In this document: one piece after another, positions 53,205-61,482 of the stretch
Layout: every line of letters begins with the position of its first letter
How positions within the stretch are numbered: the first letter of the stretch is position 1
DNA from: Microbispora rosea subsp. aerata
GTDB taxonomy: Bacteria > Actinomycetota > Actinomycetes > Streptosporangiales > Streptosporangiaceae
Direction: 5' to 3'
DNA: 64,000 nucleotides
Assembly (NCBI RefSeq): GCF_014647835.1
Contig: NZ_BMPY01000008.1
Location: forward strand, 62,001 to 126,000
Made by a program: the position numbers and the translations under genes
Notes under the pieces: model-generated
Seen by the model: the letters and a program-made list of their open reading frames with translations, nothing else
What the model was told of the DNA's origin: nothing
Database searches by the model: none

Positions 53205-55196
53205 CTAGGTGGCCGTGTCCCGCCTGTTCAGCTTCGCCAGGTATTCGTTGTAGGCGTCCAGCTCCGCGTCTCCGGTGCCGCCGGACTTGGCCGCGGCGGC
53301 GTCGGCCCGGCGGTCGGCCCGGCGCGCGACGCGCTCGTCGTCACGCCACCACTGGAAGCCGAGCGCGAGCAGCACGATCAGCGTGGGGATCTCGCCGAAG
53401 GCCCAGGCGATCGCGCCGCCGGTCTGCTGGTCGGCCAGGGAGGAGGCCCCCCAGGTGCGCCCGAGCTGGTCGTAGTAGCCGGAGGCGAGCACCGTGCCCA
53501 TGCTCATCAGGGCGATCCCGAAGAACGCGTGGAAGGGCATGGTCACCATGAGCAGCAGCAGCCGCCCGGCGTAGGGCAGCTTGTGCGGCGCCGGGTCCAC
53601 CCCGATGATCACCCAGAAGAACAGGCTGCCGCTGACCAGGAAGTGCACGGTCATCGCGATGTGACCGAGGTGCTCCTCCATCGCCGCGGCGAACAGCGGG
53701 GTGAAGTACAGGGCGAACGTCGATCCCACGAAGAGCGCCGTCGCGATCGCGGGGTGGCTGTAGAACTTCACGACCCTGCTGTGCAGGATCACCGTGACCC
53801 ACTCGCGCGGGCCCCGGTCGCCGCGGCGGGCGGCGGGCTTGAGCGCGCGCAGCGCCAGCGTCACCGGCGCGCCGAGCACCAGCAGGATCGGGACCAGCAT
53901 CGAGAGCACCATGTGCTCGGTCATGTGCACGCTGAACAGCACCGGCGCGTAGCGCGCCACGCCGCTCTGCGTGCACAGGACGAGGATGACGACGCCGATG
54001 AACCAGCTCGCCGTGCGGCCCGCCGGCCACCGGTCGCCCCGGCGCGCCAGCCGGACGACCCCCGCGCCGTACAGCCCGGCCAAGACGGCGGCGACCACGG
54101 CGAAGAACAGGTCGAACCACCACAGCGTCAGCAGGTTCCCGACCGTCAGCGGCGGCGGGACCAGGTAGCCGAGCAGTTCGAAGGCCCGGTCGACCGGCGT
54201 GTCGACGGGCGGCGGGGAGGTCCGGGACAGTGCCACGGCCAGGCCGATCGTCGCCCCCATCAGCACCACCTCGCCGAGCGCGAGGCGGAGGAAGGCGTGC
54301 GGCTCCCCCGCCGACAGCCGCGACAGCGTGCGGCCGCGGTGGCGCCAGCCGAAGAACCCGAGCACGGCGAAGGCGATCATCTTGGCCAGCAGGAGCAGGC
54401 CGTAGTTCGTGGTGAACAGGTCGGCGGGCGAGGTGAGGCGTGACAGGGTGGCGGCGAGCCCGGAGACGCCGACTCCCACGAAGCACCACAGCGCCATGCG
54501 GGAAAAGCGCGCGGCGGCCACGTCCAAAAGCGGCTGCCCGCGCAGCGCGTGGACGCAGACCACCCCGAGGCCGCCCACCCACAGCGCCAGGAAGAGCAGG
54601 TGCATGGCCACCGAGGTGGTGGCCAGCCCGTGGTTGGGCGAGGAGGAGGAGTGCCCGGTGAGCGCGGGCGGCAGCAGCGTCACGAGCGCGAAGACCAGCA
54701 GCCCCCCGGCGGCGCCCGCGGTGATCGCTCCCCTGGCGAACAGCGCGATGGCGACGGCGAACAGCACGACCAGGGTCAGCGCGATGCCCTGCGGCACCTG
54801 GCTGGCGTAGCTGGTCAGCTCGTTGCCCGCGAGGATCTCCCCCACCGGCGCGCCGAGGGTCTCCGACAGGCTGAAGACCAGCGCCACCGCCGCGGCCGCC
54901 GCCCAGGCGAGGGCCGACCACGACGCGGCCTTCACGTAGCCCTGCGCCTGCTTGCCGAGCAGGCCCTTGTCGTTGGGCAGGAACGCCGCGGCCGCCGCCA
55001 GCAGCCCGACCGTCAAGACGCCGGAGACGTCCATCCCGAGCTTCGACAGCGGCAGCATCCACCGGGTGAGGGTTCCCTCGTCGGGCAGGCCGGGGATGAT
55101 CCTCGGCGTCGCGGCGCCGCCGAGCACCATCGCGACGACGAGTGCGCCGACGGCCGCGCACAGCGCCGCGGTGGTCAGGCGCACCGCCTTGTTCAC
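53205..55196 (-). CDS. CopD/CtaG-type copper-handling membrane protein
   Basis: The 663-aa polytopic membrane protein has an N-terminal CopD part (HLLFLALWVGGLGVVCVHAL, LTTNYG-type segment, LLLAKMIAFAVLGFFGWRHRGR). A C-terminal CtaG/caa3_CtaG part has SVHMTEHMVLSMLVPILLVLGAPVTLALRAL and FYSHPAIATALFVGSTFALYFTPLF. The His-rich HMTEHM and conserved His residues suggest copper delivery across or into the membrane, possibly to cytochrome oxidase. GTG at 55196 overlaps the copC stop by 4 bp. Confidence 0.9.
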   Translation of the reverse strand: MNKAVRLTTAALCAAVGALVVAMVLGGAATPRIIPGLPDEGTLTRWMLPLSKLGMDVSGVLTVGLLAAAAAFLPNDKGLLGKQAQGYVKAASWSALAWAAAAAVALVFSLSETLGAPVGEILAGNELTSYASQVPQGIALTLVVLFAVAIALFARGAITAGAAGGLLVFALVTLLPPALTGHSSSSPNHGLATTSVAMHLLFLALWVGGLGVVCVHALRGQPLLDVAAARFSRMALWCFVGVGVSGLAATLSRLTSPADLFTTNYGLLLLAKMIAFAVLGFFGWRHRGRTLSRLSAGEPHAFLRLALGEVVLMGATIGLAVALSRTSPPPVDTPVDRAFELLGYLVPPPLTVGNLLTLWWFDLFFAVVAAVLAGLYGAGVVRLARRGDRWPAGRTASWFIGVVILVLCTQSGVARYAPVLFSVHMTEHMVLSMLVPILLVLGAPVTLALRALKPAARRGDRGPREWVTVILHSRVVKFYSHPAIATALFVGSTFALYFTPLFAAAMEEHLGHIAMTVHFLVSGSLFFWVIIGVDPAPHKLPYAGRLLLLMVTMPFHAFFGIALMSMGTVLASGYYDQLGRTWGASSLADQQTGGAIAWAFGEIPTLIVLLALGFQWWRDDERVARRADRRADAAAAKSGGTGDAELDAYNEYLAKLNRRDTAT

Positions 55197-55777
55197 GGCT
55201 TCTTCCGCAGGCTCAGGAACATCCCGATGCCGACGCCGGCGATCCCGAAGATCACCGCCCATATCCAGCCGGGAACACCCTTCTGCCCGTCGTCGCCGGA
55301 CTGCGCCGCCACCGTGGCCGCCGGCGTGGCCTCGGGCGCGGCGGCGGCCGGAGCGGACGCGGAGGCCGGGTCGTCGGGGGCGGCCGCCGAGGTCGCCGTC
55401 CCCAGGGACGGGTCGCCGACCACGGTGAACGGGATCTCGCCCTCGAGCGGATGCCCGTCGGGAGAGACCACCCGCCAGGCGATCGTGTAGCGGCCCGGGG
55501 GGATCGGCTGGGCCACCGCCGCGGTGACCTTGGGCCCGTCCACCGACGGAGCGCCGCTCTCGTAGCGCTTGCCGTCCTCGCCGCGGACGACCACGACCGG
55601 GAACTGAACGGACTCCGCGAATTCGAGCGTGACCTTCTCCAAGCTCTTGACCTGGGCGTTCTTCTGCGGGTCGCTGCTCTTGAGCGAGGTGTGCGCCTGG
55701 GCCGGCAGGACCGGCGCGGCGCACAGCAGGAGAGCCGCCAGGAACGCGGCGAAGGCGGCGAGGAAGCGTCTCTTCAT
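55193..55777 (-). CDS. copC: CopC domain periplasmic copper-binding protein, C-terminally anchored
   Basis: The 194-aa protein has a signal peptide ending in PAQA-HTSLKSSDP, so His29 becomes the N-terminal copper ligand, as is usual for CopC. A second ligand, His109, lies in SPDGHPLEGEIPF. An Ala/Pro-rich spacer leads to a C-terminal membrane helix (IWAVIFGIAGVGIGMFL) with SLRKKP. It probably hands copper to the CopD/CtaG protein encoded directly downstream and translationally coupled to it. Confidence 0.95.
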   Translation of the reverse strand: MKRRFLAAFAAFLAALLLCAAPVLPAQAHTSLKSSDPQKNAQVKSLEKVTLEFAESVQFPVVVVRGEDGKRYESGAPSVDGPKVTAAVAQPIPPGRYTIAWRVVSPDGHPLEGEIPFTVVGDPSLGTATSAAAPDDPASASAPAAAAPEATPAATVAAQSGDDGQKGVPGWIWAVIFGIAGVGIGMFLSLRKKP

Positions 55778-55946
55778 GGCACCTCCCAGGCTACCGACGC
55801 GGGGGTCCGGTCCGTACTCCGCACCGGGAGGCCGGGGAGAACCCGACGGCGCCCGGGTCGGGCCGCGCGCACGACCGGGGCCGGACGCGGAATGCGCGTC
55901 CGGCCCCGTGGAACGATGTCCGGTGCGCCCGGCCCCGGACGCGAGG

Positions 55947-57239
55947 TCAGAGCCCGGCGCAGGCGAGCGCGCGCTGGTACGCCGCGACGCTCTGCTCGTC
56001 GTCGCCGATCCGCCGCCGCATCTCGGCCACGCTCATCCAGTCCTCGGCGGCCTTGCGGGTGCGCGGCCCGCTCTCCAGCCAGCCGGTCACCAGGTCGAGC
56101 GCCGCCGCCGCGTCCCCGTCCTGATGGAGCAGGAAGTACGCCTGCCCGAGCAGGAGGTTGGCGCCGGCCAGGATGCCGCTCCTGGTGTGCTGAACCTGCG
56201 TCAGCGCGTCCTTGAGGTGGTCGACGGCCTTGTCCGGGTTGCCGAGGATGATCTCCGCGCAGGCGAGGACGCAGGCGGTCCGCGCACGGTCGAAGGCGCT
56301 GGTGGCGGAGGCCTCGTGCTCCCGCTGGGCGCGCAGGAGCAGGTCACGCGCCCGCTCCGCCTCCTCGGGACGCACCCGCAGCATCATGGAGGCGTAGGCC
56401 TCGCGCAGCCGCGCGAGGTTGCGCGGCTCGCCGTTCTCGGACTGGACGGCGAGCGCCCGTTCGAGGAGCGCCATGCCCTCCTCGCCCCGGCCGCTCAGCT
56501 CCAGCACCTTGGCGGCGTTCCAGCACGACGCCACGGTCGCCCTCGGGGTGCCGAGAGCCTCGGCCGCGGACAGCAGCTCGTTCGCGAAGTGGCCCGCGCG
56601 CAGCAGGTCTCCGCGCACCATGTACGCCGCCAGGAGGGTGGCGCCGAGCTCGACCAGGTCGTCGCTCCAGCCGTTGCGCGCGAAGGTGGCGAGCGCCTGC
56701 TCACCCACCTGCACGGCGGCGGAGAAGTCGCCCCGCTCCCGGTGGCACCGGCACAGCGCCAGCGCCACGGCGATCTTGCGCTCCTGCGACATCGCGTCCG
56801 CCTCGGAGCCGTTGAGTTCATCGAGAACCGCGATCGCCTCGTCGAGCTCGCCGCAGGCCTCCAGGGCCAGGGCGTACCCGTAGCGCGCCTCCACCCGCAG
56901 CGCGGTGAGGCCCAGCAGGTTGCTGTCCGAGAGCAGCTCGGCGTATCTGCGGCGGGCCTCGGAGACCTCGCCGTTCTCGAGCGCCAGCCGCGCGAAGCTG
57001 AGACCGACCTCCAGGTCCTCCATCTGCTCGGCCGTCACGCCGTTGACGAGGTAGGTGAGCGAACAGTCGAGCTTCTGGGCGAGCAGTTCGAGAACGGCCG
57101 GCGTCGGCGTCCTCTTGCCGCTCTCGATGAGCGATACGTAACTGTCAGAAAGTTCAGGATGCGCCAACTGCGCTTGTGAGAGCCCACGCTGCCGCCGTAT
57201 CGCTTTGATGCGCTGACCCACCAGATCTTGCGCACTCAT
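55947..57239 (-). CDS. XRE-type helix-turn-helix regulator with TPR domain, RRNPP-like
   Basis: The 430-aa protein has a classic HTH_3 domain at 8-62 (IKAIRRQRGLSQAQLAHPELSDSYVSLIESGKRTP). Tandem TPR-like helices fill the rest (residues about 70-425), for example RYGYALALEACGELDEAIAVLDEL and SCWNAAKVLELSGRGEEGMALLERAL. The length is close to NprR (about 420 aa) of the RRNPP family, whose TPRs bind short peptides. ATG at 57239 has GGAG 6 bp upstream. It is divergent, by 55 bp, from a gene for a small secreted peptide, so it may be its receptor. A TPR-type stress regulator without a peptide ligand is the alternative. Confidence 0.88.
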   Translation of the reverse strand: MSAQDLVGQRIKAIRRQRGLSQAQLAHPELSDSYVSLIESGKRTPTPAVLELLAQKLDCSLTYLVNGVTAEQMEDLEVGLSFARLALENGEVSEARRRYAELLSDSNLLGLTALRVEARYGYALALEACGELDEAIAVLDELNGSEADAMSQERKIAVALALCRCHRERGDFSAAVQVGEQALATFARNGWSDDLVELGATLLAAYMVRGDLLRAGHFANELLSAAEALGTPRATVASCWNAAKVLELSGRGEEGMALLERALAVQSENGEPRNLARLREAYASMMLRVRPEEAERARDLLLRAQREHEASATSAFDRARTACVLACAEIILGNPDKAVDHLKDALTQVQHTRSGILAGANLLLGQAYFLLHQDGDAAAALDLVTGWLESGPRTRKAAEDWMSVAEMRRRIGDDEQSVAAYQRALACAGL

Positions 57240-57294
57240 TGGCAACTCCGGAAATATTAGAGGCCTGGCAGTCCGAGTTGATGGGAGAACCACC

Positions 57295-57429
57295 GTGCGC
57301 CGCCCAGCCTGGTATCTACTTACCGCCCTGATTGTGGCCCTTGTGACCGTCGGTGGCAACGCCGCGGCCGGCAACGCCGCCACGTCGGCTCCGCCGCAGC
57401 GTATGGCCGAGTTCAGCTGGTGCTGCTGA
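57295..57429 (+). CDS. 44-aa secreted peptide, candidate pheromone precursor
   Basis: GTG at 57295 opens a 44-codon frame with GGGAG 7 bp upstream. The N terminus is a textbook signal peptide: MRRPAWY, then the hydrophobic LLTALIVALVTVGG, then small residues with AxA sites (NAAAGNAA). Cleavage would leave TSAPPQRMAEFSWCC or a shorter C-terminal form such as AEFSWCC. It is divergent from, and 55 bp away from, the XRE/TPR regulator. The layout matches peptide-regulator pairs of the RRNPP type, but Trp-Cys-Cys is unusual for those pheromones. A small secreted RiPP-like or metal-binding peptide is an alternative. Confidence 0.7.
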   Translation: MRRPAWYLLTALIVALVTVGGNAAAGNAATSAPPQRMAEFSWCC

Positions 57430-58534
57430 ATCAGGTAGCCGCTGCTGCTTGAAACGGGATGGCCCGTCCCCGGCGGCCACCCCGCCGTCGGGGAACGGCC
57501 GTCCGCCCCATCCGGGGTGTACGGCAGGCAATCGATCTTCAGAGGTTCTTGACAGGCTCCGCCCACCGTTTGGGTCACGATTTCCGACAGAGGCGGCCCG
57601 GGAGCCGGAAGCCCGCGAGGGCGTTCACACGACTTTCATTTCCGGAAAACACCGCGAAGGTCTGCGGCCCTCAAATTCCGATCACTGCGGAACCCCCATT
57701 CGCGCGGTTTTATCGAGATTTCTCCGATGCGTTTCCGGCGCCGATATATGAAATGCCGCGGAAAATCACGTGAGTGAGCGCGGCAGGCCGCTCGGACGCG
57801 ACCCGCGTCAGAGGGAGAGCGTGATGCCGCGACCCGCCGCCCGTCCCTTCCACCGTCACCGGCTTCGGGAGAACGACGGAGGCTCTCGCGGAGCCCGAAT
57901 GACGGCGGCCGTTTTGGCCGGTGCACGATTCCGGCACGTTAGCAGCGGACACGCCAGACCATCATGAAACGGGCAGAGGGCTCCCGTTTCCCCCAGACTC
58001 GCACACTTCCGCACCTGTACGGTCACAGGCACCCATCCGAGGCCGGCGAACGCGCCGCGCGACCTGCGGGGTCTGGGATCTGCGCAGGTCACACGGGCCG
58101 GACCAGGGGGCGTCGCCCTCGCGGCGCCCCGCGCCGCCCGCCCCGCGGGAGCGGCCCGCGCCGGCGGCCCTCCCGGCCGGGGCGGCGGGGCCTCCTCCCG
58201 CGTCGCCTATAACCCCCTATGGACATCAGGGCAGGTCAAAGGATGTGGCAGATTCGCTTACCGACCAGTAGAAAACTACCGGCCAGCCGGAACCCGCACA
58301 TTGTCGCAAGCATCTAGACAATATCTAGATGAAACATGGCATATTTGTTGCCCTGCCGAACAGGCCCGACGGTGCGCCTGACCACCGGCCAACACGGGGT
58401 TGACATCGCCTTGCCGAAGTTTTGGGGGATCCGGCAGGCGCCGTGGCGGCTCATCTGTGACCAGCCAGGAGGACGCCTTTCACCCGATGACGGCGCCCCA
58501 CCGAATGCACCCACACCAGGTGGAGTTCAGACGT
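57430..58534. other. Long intergenic region before the AfsR-like genes
   Basis: No gene is convincingly supported in these 1.1 kb. It holds an imperfect GC-rich hairpin near 57461-57500 (GGCGG with CCGCC, CCCC with GGGG), which could end the peptide transcript. There are TTGACA boxes at 57549 and 58400, a 21-bp palindrome at 58311-58331 and GTAG-AAAA-CTAC at 58268. Small open frames at 57770-57967 and 58336-58542 show no family features. A + strand promoter region for the AfsR-like pair is likely. Confidence 0.5.
58311..58331. promoter_or_regulatory. 21-bp palindrome upstream of the AfsR-like genes
   Basis: Arms CATCTAGA and TCTAGATG form a perfect 8-bp inverted repeat with a 5-bp spacer (CAATA). 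It is AT-rich, unlike its surroundings, and lies about 200 bp before the first AfsR-like start. It looks like a dimer-binding operator; the regulator is not known. Confidence 0.6.
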
Positions 58535-61450
58535 ATGGATAGCGCGAATGAGCGTAAAGCGTCCGGGCGCTCACCCTTCCGCCTGCGCCTGCTGGGGCCT
58601 GTGACCGCGTGGCGCGACGGACGGAGAGTCGAGCTCGGACCTCCTCTGCAGCGCGGGGTCCTGTGCCTGCTCGCGGCACAGGCGGGACAGGTCGCGACCA
58701 AGGATGCGCTGATCGGCGGGCTCTGGGGGGAACGCCCGCCGAAGACCGCCGAGCAGAGCGTCTACACCTATGTCGCCGGGCTGCGGCGGATCCTGGAGCC
58801 CGCGAAGAGCGCGCGAGGCCCCTTTTCGGTCCTGGTGTCCCAGTCGGGCGGCTACGTCCTGGCCCGTGGTTCCGTCACCATGGACGTCGACGACTTCGAG
58901 CGCCTGCTGGGCGAAGCCCGCCGGCTGGACGACCAGGGCGACCAGCACGGACGCCTCCGCGCGCTGGACGCCGCGATCGGCTGCTGGGCGGGCCCGGCCC
59001 TGTGCGGCGTCCCCGGTCCGTTCGCCCAGACCGAGCGCGACCGTCTCGAGGAGCTGCGCCTGACCGCACGGGAGGACCGCGCCGACGCGCTGCTGCGTCT
59101 GAACCTCCACCACGAGGCGGCGGCCGCCCTGACCGAGCTGGTCGGCGAGGCTCCCCTGCGCGAGCGCGCCCGCGACCTGCTCATGCTCGCGCTCTACCGG
59201 TGCGGCAGGCAGGCGGACGCCCTGCACGCGTACATGGACATCAAGCGGCTCCTCGCGGAGCGGCTCGGGGTCGATCCCGGCCAGACGCTGCGGGAACGAT
59301 ACGAGCTGATCCTGCGGGCCGATCCCTCGCTCAGCCAGGCGGATCAGGCGGACAAGGGGGCGGCCGAGGCCGATCCGCGGTCCCCGCACCCTCCGCGCCA
59401 GCTCCCCCGCGCGGCGAGCTGCTTCGTCGGCCGGACCGAGGAGATGGTCCGCCTGCAGTCGCTCCTCGCCCCCTGGGACGGCTCGGCGCCGCAGGCGGTG
59501 ATCGCCATCACCGGCGCCCCGGGAGCGGGGAAGTCCGCCCTGGCCATCCACGCCGCCCACGCCGCCGCCCACGCGTTCCCGGACGGTCAGCTCTATGTGA
59601 ATCTTCTGGGGGCGACTCCGGGCGTGGAGCGTCTGCAGCCGATCGACGTGCTCGGCAGGCTCCTGCGCGCCCTGGGACTGCCCGGCGAGGCCGTGCCGTC
59701 CGGCGTGGACGAGGCCGCCGCGATGCTGCGCGACCGCCTGGAGGGCCGCAGGACCCTCATCGTGCTCGACGACGCGGCGGGGCCCGAGCAGGTGCGCGCC
59801 CTCCTGGGCCTGCCGTCCGGGACCAGCGTGCTGATCACGAGCCGGGAGTCGTTCGCGGTGACCGACGACTGCGTCCAGCTCGTCCTCGGCAGCATGCTGC
59901 GCTCGGAGGCCGTCACCGTGCTCGCGAAGCTCGTGGGGGCCGAGCGGATCGCGGCCGACCCGGCGGCGGCGCGCCTGGCCGACCTGTGCGGCGGGCTGCC
60001 GCTGGCCCTGCGCCTGGCCGCCGCGCGGCTGGTCGACCGGCCGCAGTGGACGCCCACGGACCTGGTCGAGCGGCTCCAGGACCGGCGGCGGACGCTGCAC
60101 GAGCTGGAGGCGGGCCAGATCGCCGTGCGCGCCAGCCTCGAACTCAGCCATGAGAGCCTCGCCCGGGGCGGGTCCGTCCTCGACCGGCTGGCGGCCCGGG
60201 CCCTGTGCCATCTCGGCGTTCTGCGTGTGCCGGATGTGACGGCGCACGTCCTGGCCGCCCTCATGGACGAGCCCGCCGACGCCGCGGAGCGCGCGCTCGA
60301 CCGCCTCGTCCGCGCTCATCTGCTGGAGCCCGCGGGCAGCGGCCGGTTCCGCATGCACGATCTCGTACGGCTGTACACGATCGAGCTGGCCGACACCCGC
60401 ATCGCGCCCGAGGCCCGCAAGGACGCCCTCCTGCGGGCGCTCGGCTTCTACGGCGGGACGGCGCGGCGGGCCAGCACCCTGCTGGACCCGCACCGCGTGC
60501 AGCTCCCCTGGCCCGACGTGCCGCAACGCCCCGCCGCGCTCGGCTCCTCCGCCGAGGCGAGGAACTGGCTGGAGGAGGAGCTGGCCAACGTCGTGGCCGC
60601 CGCGTCGCAGGCGCTGGCGAGCGACGACGACGACGTCGCGCGCATGGGGGCCTACGTGGCGTTCGCGCTGTACTGGCAGCTGTCGAGGAACGCTCGCACT
60701 CGTGAGCACCTCGATCTGGGCAGTCAGGCGCTCGCCGTGGGCGAGCGGACCGGCGACCGGGAGATCATGTCGCTGGCGCACGGTCAGCTCTCCTCCGCGT
60801 TCCTCGACGCCGGCCGGGGCGCCGAGGCCATGCCGCACCAGCGGGCCGAGCTGCGGTTGCGACGCGAGCTGGGGGACCGGTTCGGCGAGATGCGGGCGCT
60901 GGGCAACCTCGCGGTGACGCACCTGCAGCTCCAGCAGTACGCTCAGGCACGCGAGTGCACCGAGACACAGCGCGCGATCGCCAGGGAGATCGGCTCCGAG
61001 GTCGGTGAGCGTCATTCGCTGCTGATCGGGGGTGAGGCCTGCCGCGGGCTGGGCGAGACGACCGAGGCCATGAACCTCTTCGGCGAGGGGCTCGCGCTGG
61101 CCCACGCCGCGGGCGATCGCTACCAGGAGGGTTTCGCGCTGGTGCTGCTCTCCCGGCTGCACCTGGACCGCGGCGACCCGCTCACGGCGAAGTCCAGCCT
61201 GGAACGCGGCCTGCGATGCGCGCTCGACATCGGTCATCGGGTCAACGAGTGCCAGTCCCTCGTCCTGCTCGCCAGGGCGCACCGCCTCCTCGGCGAGCGG
61301 GAGCAGGCCCTGGCCCTCGCCCGCAGGGCGCTGGCGGTCGCACGCTCCTGCGGGCAGGAGGAGCTGCGTGAGGCGGAGGCCGAGCTGCGGGCCGCGGAGG
61401 CGGCCTTCGCCGGCTCCTCCCGGCGTGATCGCCTCACGGTGAGCCGCTGA
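58535..61450 (+). CDS. AfsR-like SARP regulator with NB-ARC and TPR domains (copy 1)
   Basis: The 971-aa protein has an OmpR-type winged helix (14-112; RLRLLGPVTAWRDGRR, SVYTYVAGLRRILEP), a BTAD domain (about 115-265), a NB-ARC ATPase with Walker A GAPGAGKSAL near 326-335, TLIVLDDA (Walker B) and GGLPLALRLAAARL, then TPR repeats (about 700-960). Such proteins activate secondary-metabolite gene clusters. ATG at 58535 has GGTGGAG about 9 bp upstream; ATG at 58487 or 58505 is in frame. A close paralogue follows 32 bp later. A biosynthetic cluster may begin to the right, outside the window. Confidence 0.9.
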   Translation: MDSANERKASGRSPFRLRLLGPVTAWRDGRRVELGPPLQRGVLCLLAAQAGQVATKDALIGGLWGERPPKTAEQSVYTYVAGLRRILEPAKSARGPFSVLVSQSGGYVLARGSVTMDVDDFERLLGEARRLDDQGDQHGRLRALDAAIGCWAGPALCGVPGPFAQTERDRLEELRLTAREDRADALLRLNLHHEAAAALTELVGEAPLRERARDLLMLALYRCGRQADALHAYMDIKRLLAERLGVDPGQTLRERYELILRADPSLSQADQADKGAAEADPRSPHPPRQLPRAASCFVGRTEEMVRLQSLLAPWDGSAPQAVIAITGAPGAGKSALAIHAAHAAAHAFPDGQLYVNLLGATPGVERLQPIDVLGRLLRALGLPGEAVPSGVDEAAAMLRDRLEGRRTLIVLDDAAGPEQVRALLGLPSGTSVLITSRESFAVTDDCVQLVLGSMLRSEAVTVLAKLVGAERIAADPAAARLADLCGGLPLALRLAAARLVDRPQWTPTDLVERLQDRRRTLHELEAGQIAVRASLELSHESLARGGSVLDRLAARALCHLGVLRVPDVTAHVLAALMDEPADAAERALDRLVRAHLLEPAGSGRFRMHDLVRLYTIELADTRIAPEARKDALLRALGFYGGTARRASTLLDPHRVQLPWPDVPQRPAALGSSAEARNWLEEELANVVAAASQALASDDDDVARMGAYVAFALYWQLSRNARTREHLDLGSQALAVGERTGDREIMSLAHGQLSSAFLDAGRGAEAMPHQRAELRLRRELGDRFGEMRALGNLAVTHLQLQQYAQARECTETQRAIAREIGSEVGERHSLLIGGEACRGLGETTEAMNLFGEGLALAHAAGDRYQEGFALVLLSRLHLDRGDPLTAKSSLERGLRCALDIGHRVNECQSLVLLARAHRLLGEREQALALARRALAVARSCGQEELREAEAELRAAEAAFAGSSRRDRLTVSR

Positions 61451-61482
61451 GCGCCACACATCCGAAGGGGGGACAACCGACC

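Noticed and set aside
57770-57967. 65-codon frame in the long gap considered as a gene
   Set aside because: Composition is Arg/Gly-rich as in random GC-rich frames and no motif is present.
58336-58542. 68-codon frame considered as a second secreted peptide
   Set aside because: No signal peptide, no ribosome site and no conserved features; it overlaps the likely promoter region of the AfsR-like gene.
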